Assembly (NCBI RefSeq): GCF_006539145.1
Contig: NZ_BJML01000002.1
Coordinates: forward strand, 186,001 to 250,000
Source: Microbacterium testaceum
GTDB taxonomy: Bacteria; Actinomycetota; Actinomycetes; Actinomycetales; Microbacteriaceae
DNA length: 64,000 bases
Direction of reading: 5' to 3'
Shown piece by piece: positions 1 through 8,800 of this stretch (position 1 is its first letter; every line of letters begins with the position of its first letter). Both the position numbers and the translations under genes were made by a program. Below the pieces are notes generated by a model that saw only the letters and a program-made list of their open reading frames with translations, did not search any database and had not been told where the DNA came from.

Positions 1-727
1 CGACCTCGCCCCCCTTCACGACGGGTCGGAGTCGCGCGAGCGCATCGAGCGAGGTGTCGCGACGCGGACCCTCGTCGGTGTCGATCATGCCCCGGGCGGT
101 CTCGACGGCCACGATCTCGGCGCGGAAGCGACCGGCATCCTGAGCCTGGATCGCCCGCTGGTGGCTGCGCAGCGCGAAGGCGTCCGCGTCGGAGCGCGAG
201 ACGCCGTCGACGCGGGCGACCTCTTCGGCCGTTTCGGGCATGGCGAAGGTGGCCTTGTCGCGCGCGGCGAGGCGCGGGTTGGTGAAGCGCCAGCCGATCG
301 ACGTGTCGAAGGCCGCCCCGGGCTTCGACCATGGCTTCTCGGGTTTCGCCTGCACCCAGGGAGCACGGGTCATCGACTCCACGCCGCCCGCGACGATCAC
401 CTCGGCATCGCCCGCGCGGATCGCCTGAGCGGCGAGCGCGATCGCGCTCATTCCCGAGGCGCAGAGGCGGTTGACGGTGAGCCCCGGGATGCTGTCGGGA
501 AGCCCCGCGAGCAGAACGGCCATGCGGGCGACGTTGCGATTGTCTTCGCCGGCCTGGTTCGCCGCACCGAGGACGACCTCGTCGACGGCCTCGACGGGAA
601 CGCCCGCGCGAGCCACCGCTTCGCCGACCACCAGCGCCGCCAGATCGTCGGGACGAACGGATGCCAGAGCCCCGCCGTACCGTCCGACCGGGGTGCGCAC
701 ACCTCCGATGAGAAACGCGTCCGCCAT
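1..727 (-). CDS. Thiolase (3-oxoadipyl-CoA thiolase-like), 3' part outside window
   Basis: Thiolases cleave a 3-oxoacyl-CoA with CoA, giving acetyl-CoA and a shortened acyl-CoA. About 242 codons are present; the C-terminal part lies beyond the left edge. I read RTPVGRYGGAL at residues 11-21, GEDNRNVARMA at about 60-70 and NRLCASGM with the nucleophilic Cys at residue 89. The YGGAL...RPDDL and GEDNRN blocks are most like 3-oxoadipyl-CoA thiolases (PcaF/PaaJ type), so a role in aromatic or phenylacetate breakdown is inferred, but other acetyl-CoA acetyltransferases share them. The ATG is preceded by a GGGGAGAGG ribosome site. The C-terminal His and Cys cannot be checked. Confidence 0.9.
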   Translation of the reverse strand, partial: MADAFLIGGVRTPVGRYGGALASVRPDDLAALVVGEAVARAGVPVEAVDEVVLGAANQAGEDNRNVARMAVLLAGLPDSIPGLTVNRLCASGMSAIALAAQAIRAGDAEVIVAGGVESMTRAPWVQAKPEKPWSKPGAAFDTSIGWRFTNPRLAARDKATFAMPETAEEVARVDGVSRSDADAFALRSHQRAIQAQDAGRFRAEIVAVETARGMIDTDEGPRRDTSLDALARLRPVVKGGEV

Positions 728-788
728 CGCCACCCTCTCCCCCGCCGACTCTGGCGGGGCCCGTCCACCTCACCCGCGAGGTTTTCCG

Positions 789-802
789 ACCGATCGTTCA
801 GT
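789..802. promoter_or_regulatory. Candidate TetR-family operator upstream of the thiolase
   Basis: The imperfect palindrome ACCGATCGTTCAGT lies about 60 bp upstream of the thiolase start. ACCGAnCG...CGnTCGGT-like palindromes are typical of TetR-family repressors of CoA-ester catabolism in actinobacteria (for example PaaR-type). The assignment is by resemblance only; the cognate regulator is not in the window. Confidence 0.4.
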
Positions 803-948
803 AATCATGGCAGAAGGCGTCTCCCGAGGCAACGGCGCCCACCTCACATTGCCGCTATGGGCGAGCGTTCACACCCCGTCGGCTCATGTGGTCATTCGCA
901 TGGTGCACGTGTGGTTGCCCGTGTCACAGCTGCAGCGCTCCCTCGAGC

Positions 949-1483
949 CGGGGGCCTCATCTTCGACAAGAACAAGCGAATCGCGATCGTCCGCACGGTC
1001 GAGGTGCACGGCCGCAAGGTGCTGCGCTCGGTGACGTTCGATGCTGACCCGGCGCGGCGTTAGCTCATCGGCTACTTCCCCAAGGATGCGACGAGCCTGG
1101 CAGTGGGGTGCACCTCGTCCGAGTACGTCAAGAAAGCCACGAGCCCGTGGTCTCCCACTTCGGCCTCACTCCCATCAAGCGCGCGTGCGTCCTCGCGCAC
1201 GAGCTCGGTCATGCGTTCCACGGTCACCAAGGGCGCGACGGATCCCGCCGCCGAGGCCGCGGCCGATGCGTACGCGGCCGCCCTGCTCGTCGCCCCCGCT
1301 CACTACGCGCGGCTCGAATCGATCGGGCTGAGCACCGGCGAGGTCGCCGAAGAGTTGGGGGTCACGGTCGAGATGCTCCGTGCCTTCGTCGAGCACCACC
1401 TCGTGCGCGTCCGCGGCGCCGCGTACACGCGGCCGCGGCTCGGAGCCCACCAGCACGGTCATCTCGCACGCTGGGCGTCATGA
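949..1483 (+). pseudogene. Decayed prophage-type remnant with ImmA/IrrE metallopeptidase
   Basis: Conserved-looking peptide pieces run on one strand but in different frames. The first, in the frame of position 950, reads GGLIFDKNKRIAIVRTVEV and is cut by a TAG at 1061-1063 just before LIGYFPKDATSLAV. The second, in the frame of position 1108, contains SHFGLTPIKRACVLAHELGH, with the HExxH zinc site of ImmA/IrrE (DUF955) peptidases. The third, back in the first frame from about 1235, reads AAEAAADAYAAALLVAPAHY and ELGVTVEMLRAFVEHHLV, the usual C-terminal half of the same family. So the gene carries at least one stop and two frame changes. ImmA-type peptidases inactivate phage or ICE repressors. 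Its place next to tRNA-Arg suggests an old integration site. Confidence 0.7.
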
Positions 1484-1553
1484 GCCCATGACGCCGCTCG
1501 CTTGAGTGCGATCGCGACGAGAACACGACCCTGTCGAACGTGTCCCCTCGGTG

Positions 1554-1626
1554 TGCCCCCGACAGGATTCGAACCTGCGACGCCCGCGTTAGGAGTGCGG
1601 CGCTCTATCCCCTGAGCTACGGAGGC
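1554..1626 (-). tRNA. tRNA-Arg(CCU)
   Basis: A 73-nt cloverleaf on the minus strand. Acceptor arms GCCTCCG and CGGGGGC pair with one G-U; the D arm is GCTC...GAGC, the anticodon loop CTCCTAA carries CCU, and the T arm contains GGTTCGAATCC. The discriminator is A and CCA is not encoded. Confidence 0.95.
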
Positions 1627-1640
1627 GGGATCACCCCAGC

Positions 1641-2405
1641 CTACTGCGACGCTTCCGCGCGCGCGGCTACGGACGGACGCGCGAGCGGAACGCTCTCACG
1701 CAGGGCGTCGACGAGGCCGGCATCCCACCGCCCCGGCTCCGCGAGCGTCGCCTCGCGCAGATCCACCCCGTCGGGGCCGATGCTCGCGACGCAGACCAGG
1801 AGCGACTCGAGCACGAGCCCGTCATGCGCGTCCCGGCGCAGGACAGACGCCTCGGGTTCGTGCGTGGCCCTCTCGATCACGCCGAGCCATGGCATCCACC
1901 AGTCGTCTCCGGCAGCAAGGCCCGCCCCGCGGAAGGCGTCGAGCCAGCGGGCGATACGGGGGGTGCCCGGGTCGTCGACGGCGTGGTGGGCGACCATATG
2001 CGTGCCGGGGGTCAGCGGCGTGCGACGCGAGACGAGGCCGTCCCACTCCACCAGGTGCGCGCCCGTGGCATCCACCTCCACGAGATTGAAGCCGCGGGTG
2101 GCGGGACGGCTCGGGATGCCGGCCCCCACCGCATCGAGGGGAACGCTGCCACGGCTGACGACCTCATCGTCGCGGCGGTCGGAGAGGTCCTCGCGATTGA
2201 GCAGCACCGCCAGCCGCCGAGCGGTCGGATCGACTGCGAGCCAGGCACCGCCGGCGCGGTCGTCTCGCACGCCCACGATGCCGTCGCGCTCGGGCCACCA
2301 GGGTCCGATGCCGCGCCAGGGGCGGTCGCGGTCCTCGTCGCGGACGGCGAGCACCCGCACGGGTTCGCCGGGAGCGGTGGGGACGTCGATCACGACGGTG
2401 CACAT
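1641..2405 (-). CDS. NRDE (TANGO2-like) family protein
   Basis: A protein of 254 residues beginning MCTVVI, with Cys2 in the position of an N-terminal nucleophile, as in the NRDE/TANGO2 family. The hallmark NRDE tetrad appears as VRDEDRDRPWRG near residue 22, followed by RRLAVLLNRED. A longer open frame continues upstream, but ATG at 2405 puts Cys at position 2 and fits the family. Bacterial members have no firm function; human TANGO2 is linked to haem and lipid handling. The gene stands alone between tRNA-Arg and the divergent coaBC. Confidence 0.8.
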   Translation of the reverse strand: MCTVVIDVPTAPGEPVRVLAVRDEDRDRPWRGIGPWWPERDGIVGVRDDRAGGAWLAVDPTARRLAVLLNREDLSDRRDDEVVSRGSVPLDAVGAGIPSRPATRGFNLVEVDATGAHLVEWDGLVSRRTPLTPGTHMVAHHAVDDPGTPRIARWLDAFRGAGLAAGDDWWMPWLGVIERATHEPEASVLRRDAHDGLVLESLLVCVASIGPDGVDLREATLAEPGRWDAGLVDALRESVPLARPSVAARAEASQ

Positions 2406-2589
2406 TGCCCCCACGCTACCCTCGCGAGGCAGGCGTCGGGCAGGTCCGAGGGTGCCGGCGTCCGTCAGGAGAACAGACGCGGCGCGGGAACGGGCCCTTC
2501 GACTCCGAACCCCCCTGTTCTGGTCATTGTCCCTGTTCTCGTCGCACCGCCTGCACCCGTCGCGGACGCCGACCTGGAAGACTGTGACG

Positions 2590-3792
2590 ATGTTCGTCGT
2601 CGTCGGAGTGACCGGGGGCATCGCCGCCTACAAGACCGTGAGCCTCGTGCGCCTCCTCGTGAAGGCGGGACACGACGTGCACGTCATCCCCACCGAGGAC
2701 GCTCTGCGCTTCGTCGGCCTGCCCACCTGGGAGGCGCTCAGTCGCAACCCGGTGACGACCTCCGTGCACGACGACGTCGCGCGCGTCCGACATGTCGCCC
2801 TGGGCCAGTCCGCCGATCTCGTGATCGTGGCACCCGCGACCGCGAACACCCTCGCCGCGATGACGGCGGGATTGGCGTCCGACCTGCTCGGCACGACCCT
2901 GCTCGCGACGACCGCCCCGGTGGTCGTCGCCCCCGCGATGCACACGGAGATGTGGCGGCATCCGGCCACCGAGCACAACATGAACGTGCTGCGCGCTCGC
3001 GGCGTGCACGTGGTCGGCCCCGCCGACGGCGTCCTCACCGGCGGCGACTCAGGCCCGGGGCGCATGTCGGAGCCCGAGGAGATCGTCGCCGTCGCCCTCG
3101 CTCTGGTCGAACGCCCCCGTGACCTCGACGGACTCTCGATCGTCGTGAGTGCCGGGGGCACGCGCGAGCCCATCGACCCCGTGCGCTTCCTCGGCAATCG
3201 CTCGAGCGGACGGCAGGGGGTGGCGATCGCGCGAGCCGCTGCCGATCGCGGCGCATGTGTGACACTCGTCGCCGCCCATCTCGGCGCCGACGTCCGTCCC
3301 GACCCTCGCGTCGAGGTGATCGCCGCGGGCACCGCCGACGAACTCGGACAGGCGATGGATGCCGTGGCACCCGACGCCGATGTCATCGTCATGGCTGCGG
3401 CGGTGGCGGATTACTCCGTCGCCGCGGTGTCGGAGCACAAGCTCCGCAAGCAGGACTCCCCCGGCGGCCTCGTCCTCGAACTGCGCGAAAACCGTGACAT
3501 CGTCGCGGGGCTCGTGTCCGCTCGGCGGGTGGGGCAGACGATCGTCGCTTTCGCGGCCGAGACGGTCGCCGACGACGCGGAACTCCTCGAGCGGGCTCGT
3601 GTGAAGGCGGCCCGCAAGGGAGTCGATCTTCTGGCCGCGAATGCCGTGGGCTGGACGCGCGGTTTCGAGACGACGGGCAATGCGCTGACGATCGTGGATG
3701 CCGCGGGCGAGATCGTCGCGATCGCGTCGGGCTCGAAGGACGACACGGCGCACGCTGTGCTCGACGCTGTTCTGGCGGTGCATCGCCGCTGA
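2590..3792 (+). CDS. coaBC: Bifunctional phosphopantothenoylcysteine decarboxylase / phosphopantothenate-cysteine ligase
   Basis: A two-domain enzyme of coenzyme A synthesis, about 400 residues. The N-terminal CoaC half (about 1-180) has the flavin-binding GVTGGIAAYK start, the active-site His in VRHVALG (about residue 68), DLVIVAPATANT and the PAMHTEMW substrate-clamp motif. The CoaB half begins near VVSAGGTREPIDPVRFLGN and holds HKLRKQ and LLAANAVG; it joins 4'-phosphopantothenate to cysteine with CTP. The open frame extends far upstream through the tRNA gene, so ATG at 2590 is chosen on homology. It supplies the pathway that also makes the 4'-phosphopantetheine arm used by carrier proteins in this window. 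Confidence 0.97.
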   Translation: MFVVVGVTGGIAAYKTVSLVRLLVKAGHDVHVIPTEDALRFVGLPTWEALSRNPVTTSVHDDVARVRHVALGQSADLVIVAPATANTLAAMTAGLASDLLGTTLLATTAPVVVAPAMHTEMWRHPATEHNMNVLRARGVHVVGPADGVLTGGDSGPGRMSEPEEIVAVALALVERPRDLDGLSIVVSAGGTREPIDPVRFLGNRSSGRQGVAIARAAADRGACVTLVAAHLGADVRPDPRVEVIAAGTADELGQAMDAVAPDADVIVMAAAVADYSVAAVSEHKLRKQDSPGGLVLELRENRDIVAGLVSARRVGQTIVAFAAETVADDAELLERARVKAARKGVDLLAANAVGWTRGFETTGNALTIVDAAGEIVAIASGSKDDTAHAVLDAVLAVHRR

Positions 3793-3806
3793 GGGAGCGG
3801 TCGAAA

Positions 3807-3841
3807 GCCGTCCGCCGAGGCCCGACGCCCCGGCGGACGGC
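3807..3841 (+). terminator. Hairpin after coaBC
   Basis: An 11-bp stem GCCGTCCGCCG/CGGCGGACGGC with a 13-nt loop starts 14 nt after the coaBC stop. There is no clear T-run. It also lies at the end of the convergent peroxiredoxin gene. Confidence 0.6.
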
Positions 3842-3846
3842 GCTGA

Positions 3847-4512
3847 TCAGTTGTCGCCGAGGCGGTCGACGGCTCCGACGATGTCGATGACTTCGGTACG
3901 CGAGGTGTAATCGACGTGGACATCCGCGAAACGGATGCGTCCGGACCGATCGATCACGTACACCGAGGGGAAGGGCACGCGCGCCGTCGCGTCTGCGTTG
4001 CTGTCCGAGACGGCGAATCCGAGCTCCGTGTGCGCTTCTTGGGCGTGCGCACTCGGTTCCGTGACGATTCCGAACCGGTCGGCCAGGACGTTGCCCGGAT
4101 CGGACAGAACCGTGAAATCGAGGCTGTTGTTGCCCTGGCTCTGCGCGGTGCCGTCGGCGGTCTGGGGTGAGATCGCCACGAGCTGCGCCCCTCGTTCTTC
4201 GAGCGCCGGCAGGAGGTCCTGCTGGTAGGTACGCAGGGTGATGTTGCAGTACGGGCACCACGCGCCGCGGTAGAAGACGACGACGGTCGCGGCGTCGTCG
4301 AGGACGGACGAGAACGAGACCGCCGCGCCGTCGGCGGTCAGCAGATCGGCGTCCGGAGCCGTGTCGCCCTCTCCGAGCGCGCCGTCCGGCACACCGGCGG
4401 CGCGAAGCTCGCTCTGCTCCCCGGAGAAGACCGCGGCGAGGCGATCGCCGATCTGTGATTCGAAGCCGACGTTGAAGTCGTCGACCTGCTGAGCGATGGA
4501 TGGTGTGGACAT
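3847..4512 (-). CDS. Peroxiredoxin, AhpC/TSA-like thioredoxin fold
   Basis: A cytoplasmic thiol peroxidase or thiol-disulfide protein of 221 residues. After an N-terminal helical region comes the thioredoxin fold, with FYRGAWCPYCN holding Cys86 and Cys89 in a CxxC. In AhpC/TSA peroxiredoxins the first Cys is the peroxidatic residue. VPFPSVYVIDRSGRIRF near the end is the usual cis-Pro region. No signal peptide is seen. ATG at 4512 is preferred over the longer frame (to 4617) because GGGGAGG lies just upstream. Substrate and reductant cannot be told from the sequence. Confidence 0.88.
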   Translation of the reverse strand: MSTPSIAQQVDDFNVGFESQIGDRLAAVFSGEQSELRAAGVPDGALGEGDTAPDADLLTADGAAVSFSSVLDDAATVVVFYRGAWCPYCNITLRTYQQDLLPALEERGAQLVAISPQTADGTAQSQGNNSLDFTVLSDPGNVLADRFGIVTEPSAHAQEAHTELGFAVSDSNADATARVPFPSVYVIDRSGRIRFADVHVDYTSRTEVIDIVGAVDRLGDN

Positions 4513-4637
4513 GCGTAGCCTCCCCGGCGGTACCGACATCGGGCATCGGTTCGAGGAGCGTATGTCAGTCGAAAGAGGCCTCGGGCGACGATGTCGCGGA
4601 GCGGAACATAACGTCACGCAACGTCATCGACGAAGAG

Positions 4638-4674
4638 AAGGGGGCACCACCGAATCGATCGGCAGCACCCCCTT
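4638..4674 (-). terminator. Hairpin after the DUF2510 gene
   Basis: On the minus strand AAGGGGG...CCCCCTT forms a long stem extended by G-U pairs, starting 4 nt after the stop of the gene at 4679, followed by CTCTTC. Confidence 0.6.
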
Positions 4675-4678
4675 CGCG

Positions 4679-5821
4679 TCAGTAGCCGTAGCTGCTGGAG
4701 AACTCGCTGATGAGCGCCGTCATCTGTGACACCAGCACGACGATCCAGACGATGAACGCGATGACCACGGCGACGTTGACCGCAATGGACGCCCAGATCG
4801 GGGCGAGCCCCGAACCGGTGCGGCGGCGCAGGATGACGCCGCGGCCGATGATGTACACCAGCCCCGAGCCGATGGCCAGCACGAAGAAGCTGAAAGCCCA
4901 GTGGAACGGGCGATCGACGCCGCGTGCGCGCAGCTGACGCCAGTCGAGGAAGGCGAACAGCACCGTGAGCGCCGAAACCACGATGCTCACGACCGACGTC
5001 ACCACGGTGATGAGTGCGGTCGCCGCGTTGGTGCCGGCCATCGACGCGGGACCCGAATCGTACGAGTACACGCCGGCGTAGAAGGCGTCACGGAAGTACG
5101 ATGACCAGTCGAAGATGACCACGCCGAGCAGGCTGAGCAGCGGCAGGAAGACCATCAGCCACACCCACACGGTGTTGGTCTTGATGTCGCGGCGGGGGGC
5201 GGCGGTGTCGTAGGTCACCGGAGGTGCGCTCGGGTAGCCGGGAGTCGCGCCGTAACCCGCACCTGCGGCGGCCGCACCCGCACCGTACGCCGGAGCGGCG
5301 GGGTACGACGGGGCGCTCGGGAACGCCGGAGCCGACGTGTACGCCGGGGCCTCGGGAGGAGCGACGGGAGCGGCGGGCGGCGTCACGGGCGGGACGCTCG
5401 TGCCGGTTGCGGTAGATGCGGCCCCTGCCGGGGTCACGGCTGCGGGACCGTCGTGCGGGTCGAGGCTCGCCGAGATGTCGTGCGACGGCCCGGTGACGTG
5501 CGCACCACCGGACGGGGAGTCGCTATCGAGTCCCTCCGCAGGGCTGTGGCCCGCCGCGGACTGGTCTGCAGACGTGGAACCGTCAGCCGACGAGGATGCC
5601 TCGGCGAACGCGGACCCGGGGGACGCGGCGGACTCTTCACCGGTGCGCGACCCCGCCCCGGAGTCAGCGGCAGCGTGCTGTTCGGTTTCGCTCGGCGCGG
5701 CCGGCTCGCCGCCCGCGGAACGTACCTCATCGGTCCAGCTCGTGCCGTTCCAGCGGCGTAGACCACCGCCCCCCGCGGGGTCGGGATACCAGCCGTCGGG
5801 CGGAGTGGGAGTGTCAGTCAT
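4679..5821 (-). CDS. DUF2510-domain membrane protein
   Basis: A protein of 380 residues, function unknown. Residues 5-35 (PPDGWYPDPAGGGGLRRWNG...W) are a DUF2510 domain, a short WW-like module common at the N-termini of actinobacterial membrane proteins. Residues about 40-210 are a low-complexity Ala/Pro/Ser/Gly linker. The C-terminal third has four predicted membrane segments, beginning at VWVWLMVFLPLLSLL, TALITVVTSVVSIVV, FSFFVLAIGSGLVYII and IAVNVAVVIAFIVWIVV. A Gln/Tyr-free acidic linker separates domain and membrane part. Context gives no clear partner. Confidence 0.85.
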   Translation of the reverse strand: MTDTPTPPDGWYPDPAGGGGLRRWNGTSWTDEVRSAGGEPAAPSETEQHAAADSGAGSRTGEESAASPGSAFAEASSSADGSTSADQSAAGHSPAEGLDSDSPSGGAHVTGPSHDISASLDPHDGPAAVTPAGAASTATGTSVPPVTPPAAPVAPPEAPAYTSAPAFPSAPSYPAAPAYGAGAAAAGAGYGATPGYPSAPPVTYDTAAPRRDIKTNTVWVWLMVFLPLLSLLGVVIFDWSSYFRDAFYAGVYSYDSGPASMAGTNAATALITVVTSVVSIVVSALTVLFAFLDWRQLRARGVDRPFHWAFSFFVLAIGSGLVYIIGRGVILRRRTGSGLAPIWASIAVNVAVVIAFIVWIVVLVSQMTALISEFSSSYGY

Positions 5822-5885
5822 GTCGTTTCCCCTGTCAGGTGCGGAACCGGGCGAGATGGCCCGAGTCTAGTGATGGCATCCGACG

Positions 5886-8800
5886 TCATCGGAAGTCTCG
5901 CGACGCGTGCGCCACGCCCACCCGGAGATCGGTGAACCCGTCGGCGATCACATTTGTCACTCCCTCGACCGAGCGTTCGAGCATCCCCCGCACGATGAGA
6001 GCGGGTGATTCGCGTGCGACCCGGCGGTACCTGTTCCACACGCCGACCGAGCAGATGATGTTCATCAACCCGTGCTCGTCTTCGAGGTTGAGGAACGTGA
6101 TCCCGGATGCCGTCGCCGGCCGTTGCCGGTGGGTGACGAGTCCGGCCACCTCGATACGCCGATCGGTTTCGCAGGTGCGCAACTCGCGCGAGGTCAGCAC
6201 CCCGCGGGCATCGAGAGCGGCGCGGAAGTGTGTGAGCGGGTGATCGTCGGCCGACAGCCCCGTCGCCCAGAGGTCGGACGCGAGGATCTCATAGCTCGAC
6301 GGATCGGTGAACAAGGGCGGCTGCACGGCCACCAGCGAGTCGGGAAGAAACTCCGGGCGGTCCAGAGCGGCCGAGCCCGACAGCCAGATCGCCTCGCGCC
6401 GCGTGTGCCCGAGGCACTCGAATGCGCCGGCCGTGGCGAGGGCCTCGAGCTGCGCGGTCACCATCCCCGTACGGCGAACGAGGTCGCGCAGATCGCGGTA
6501 GTCCCCGTTGGCCTCTCTCTCGGTGACGATGCGCTCGGCGACCGTGGCACCGATTCCGGTGACCCCGGCCAGCCCGAGACGCACGGCGAATCCCCCGTCG
6601 CGGCGATGAGCGCGCGTCTCGTCGGCTTCGGAAGGGTCGAACTCCCCCGTCGGCGGTTGAACCGCGTGCGCGCACGCGTCGAGCCCGGTCGGTACACCTC
6701 TTGCCGGATGGGGCTCCGATCCCGTCTCCGCCGCCGGGCCCACGGCATCCGCCCGCTCTGTTCCGGTCCTTCCCGGCGTGTCATCGGCTCTCTCGAGGGT
6801 GGCCTCGACTCCCGAACGCAGGAGGTCGGGTCGACGCACCTGCACCCCGTGGCGGCGGGCGTCGGCGGTGAGCGTGGCGGGTGAGTAGAACCCCATGGGC
6901 TGCGCGCGCAAGAGACCGGCGAGGAACGCCGCCGGGTAGTGCAGCTTGATCCAGGAACTGGCGTAGACCAGCAGAGCGAATGACAGCGAGTGCGACTCGG
7001 CGAAACCGAAGTTGGCGAACGCCTGGATCTTGGCATAGAGCTCGTCGGCGACCTGCCCCTCCAGACCGTTCTCGGCCATGCCCGCGTACAGCGTCTCGCG
7101 GAGGGAGTCGATGCGCTCGAGCCCACGCTTGGAGCCCATGGCCCGGCGAAGCAGGTCGGCGTCTTCGGCGGAGCAGTTGCCGATGGCGACGGCCATCTGC
7201 ATGAGCTGTTCTTGGAACACCGGCACCCCCATCGTGCGCTCGAGCACCGGCTCGAGCTTGGGGTGCACGTAGGTGATCGCCTCCTGTCCGAGCTTGCGAC
7301 GCACGAACGGATGCACGGCCCCGCCCTGGATGGGCCCGGGACGGATGAGGGCGATCTGCACCACGAGGTCGTAGAACTTCCGCGGCTGCAGTCGAGGCAA
7401 GAGGCCCATCTGGGCGCGCGACTCCACCTGGAACACCCCGATCGAGTCGGCTCGGCACAGCATGTCGTACACCGCCTTCTCTTCCTTGGGCAGTGTCGAC
7501 AGCTCCCAGTTCTCGCCCGTCGCCCCGCGGATGAGGTCGAAGCAGTACTGCAGCGCCGCGAGCATGCCGAGGCCCAGCAGGTCGAACTTGACCAGCCCCA
7601 TCCAGGCGGCGTCGTCTTTGTCCCACTGGATCACCGTGCGGTTCTCCATGCGCGCGTGCTCGATGGGAACGACCTCGCCCACCGGGCGGTCGGTGAGCAC
7701 CATGCCGCCCGAGTGGATGCCGAGGTGCCGCGGTGCCTTCAGCAGCTCCGACGCGAACTCGATGACCTGGTCGGGGATGTCGTGGTCGGCTCCGGTCTCG
7801 AGCGTCGCCCCCCACCGCTCGACCTGCTTCGACCAGGCGTCCTGCTGCCCCGGGGAGTGCCCGAGTGCCCGGGCCATGTCGCGCACGGCGTTCTTCGGTC
7901 GGTACTGGATGACGTTCGCCACCTGGGCCGCTCGCTCCCGCCCGTACTCGCCATAGACCCACTGGATGATCTCTTCCCGGCGGTCAGAATCGAAGTCGAC
8001 GTCGATATCGGGCTCTTCGTCGCGCAGGCTCGACAGGAACCGCTCGAACGGCAGCTTGTAGAAGATCGAGTCGACCGCGGTGATGTCGAGCAGATAGCAG
8101 ACCGCGCTGTTGGCCGCCGAGCCGCGCCCCTGGCACAGGATGCCGCGCCGACGCGCTTCGGCGACGATGCCGTAGACGATGAGGAAGTAGCCCGGGAAGT
8201 CCTTCATCTCGATGACACCCAGTTCGCGCTCGATGCGGCGCCGGTCGTCGTCGGACAGGTTGGGGTACTTCCGCGGGACGGCCTCCCACACCAGGTGCCG
8301 CAGCCACGACATGGGGGTGTGCCCCTCGGGCACCTTCTGCTTCGGCAGGGCGGGCTTGGCCCGACGCAGCGGGAAGGCGATCTCATCGGCGAGCTCGACC
8401 GTGCGGGCCACCGCTCCCGGATACCGCCGGAACCGCGCCGCCATCTCCACCCCCGAGCGCAGGTGCGCCCCGGCGTGGGCCGGGAGCCAGCCGTCGAGCT
8501 CGTCGAGGCCGCGGTTCGCCCGCACCGCGGCGACGGCGGCCGCGAGCAGCTCTTTCTGCGGAGCGGCGTAGTGCACGTTGTTGGTGGCGAGGATCGGCAG
8601 GCCCCGCTCGGCGGCGAGACCGGCGAGCACGTCATTGCGTCGGGAATCGAGCGGATCGCCCTGGTCCATCAGCTCGACGTAGACGGCCTCCGCACCGAAC
8701 AGGGTGATGAGGGTGTCGAGTTCGCGCGCGGCTCCGACCGGGCCCTCGAAGGCGAGAGCCTGCCGCACCGCCCCCTTGCGGCATCCGGTGAGCACCGCCC

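Noticed and set aside
1540..2589. A long N-terminal extension of coaBC running through the tRNA-Arg gene
   Set aside because: It crosses a tRNA and the opposite NRDE gene; CoaBC homology begins exactly at ATG 2590.
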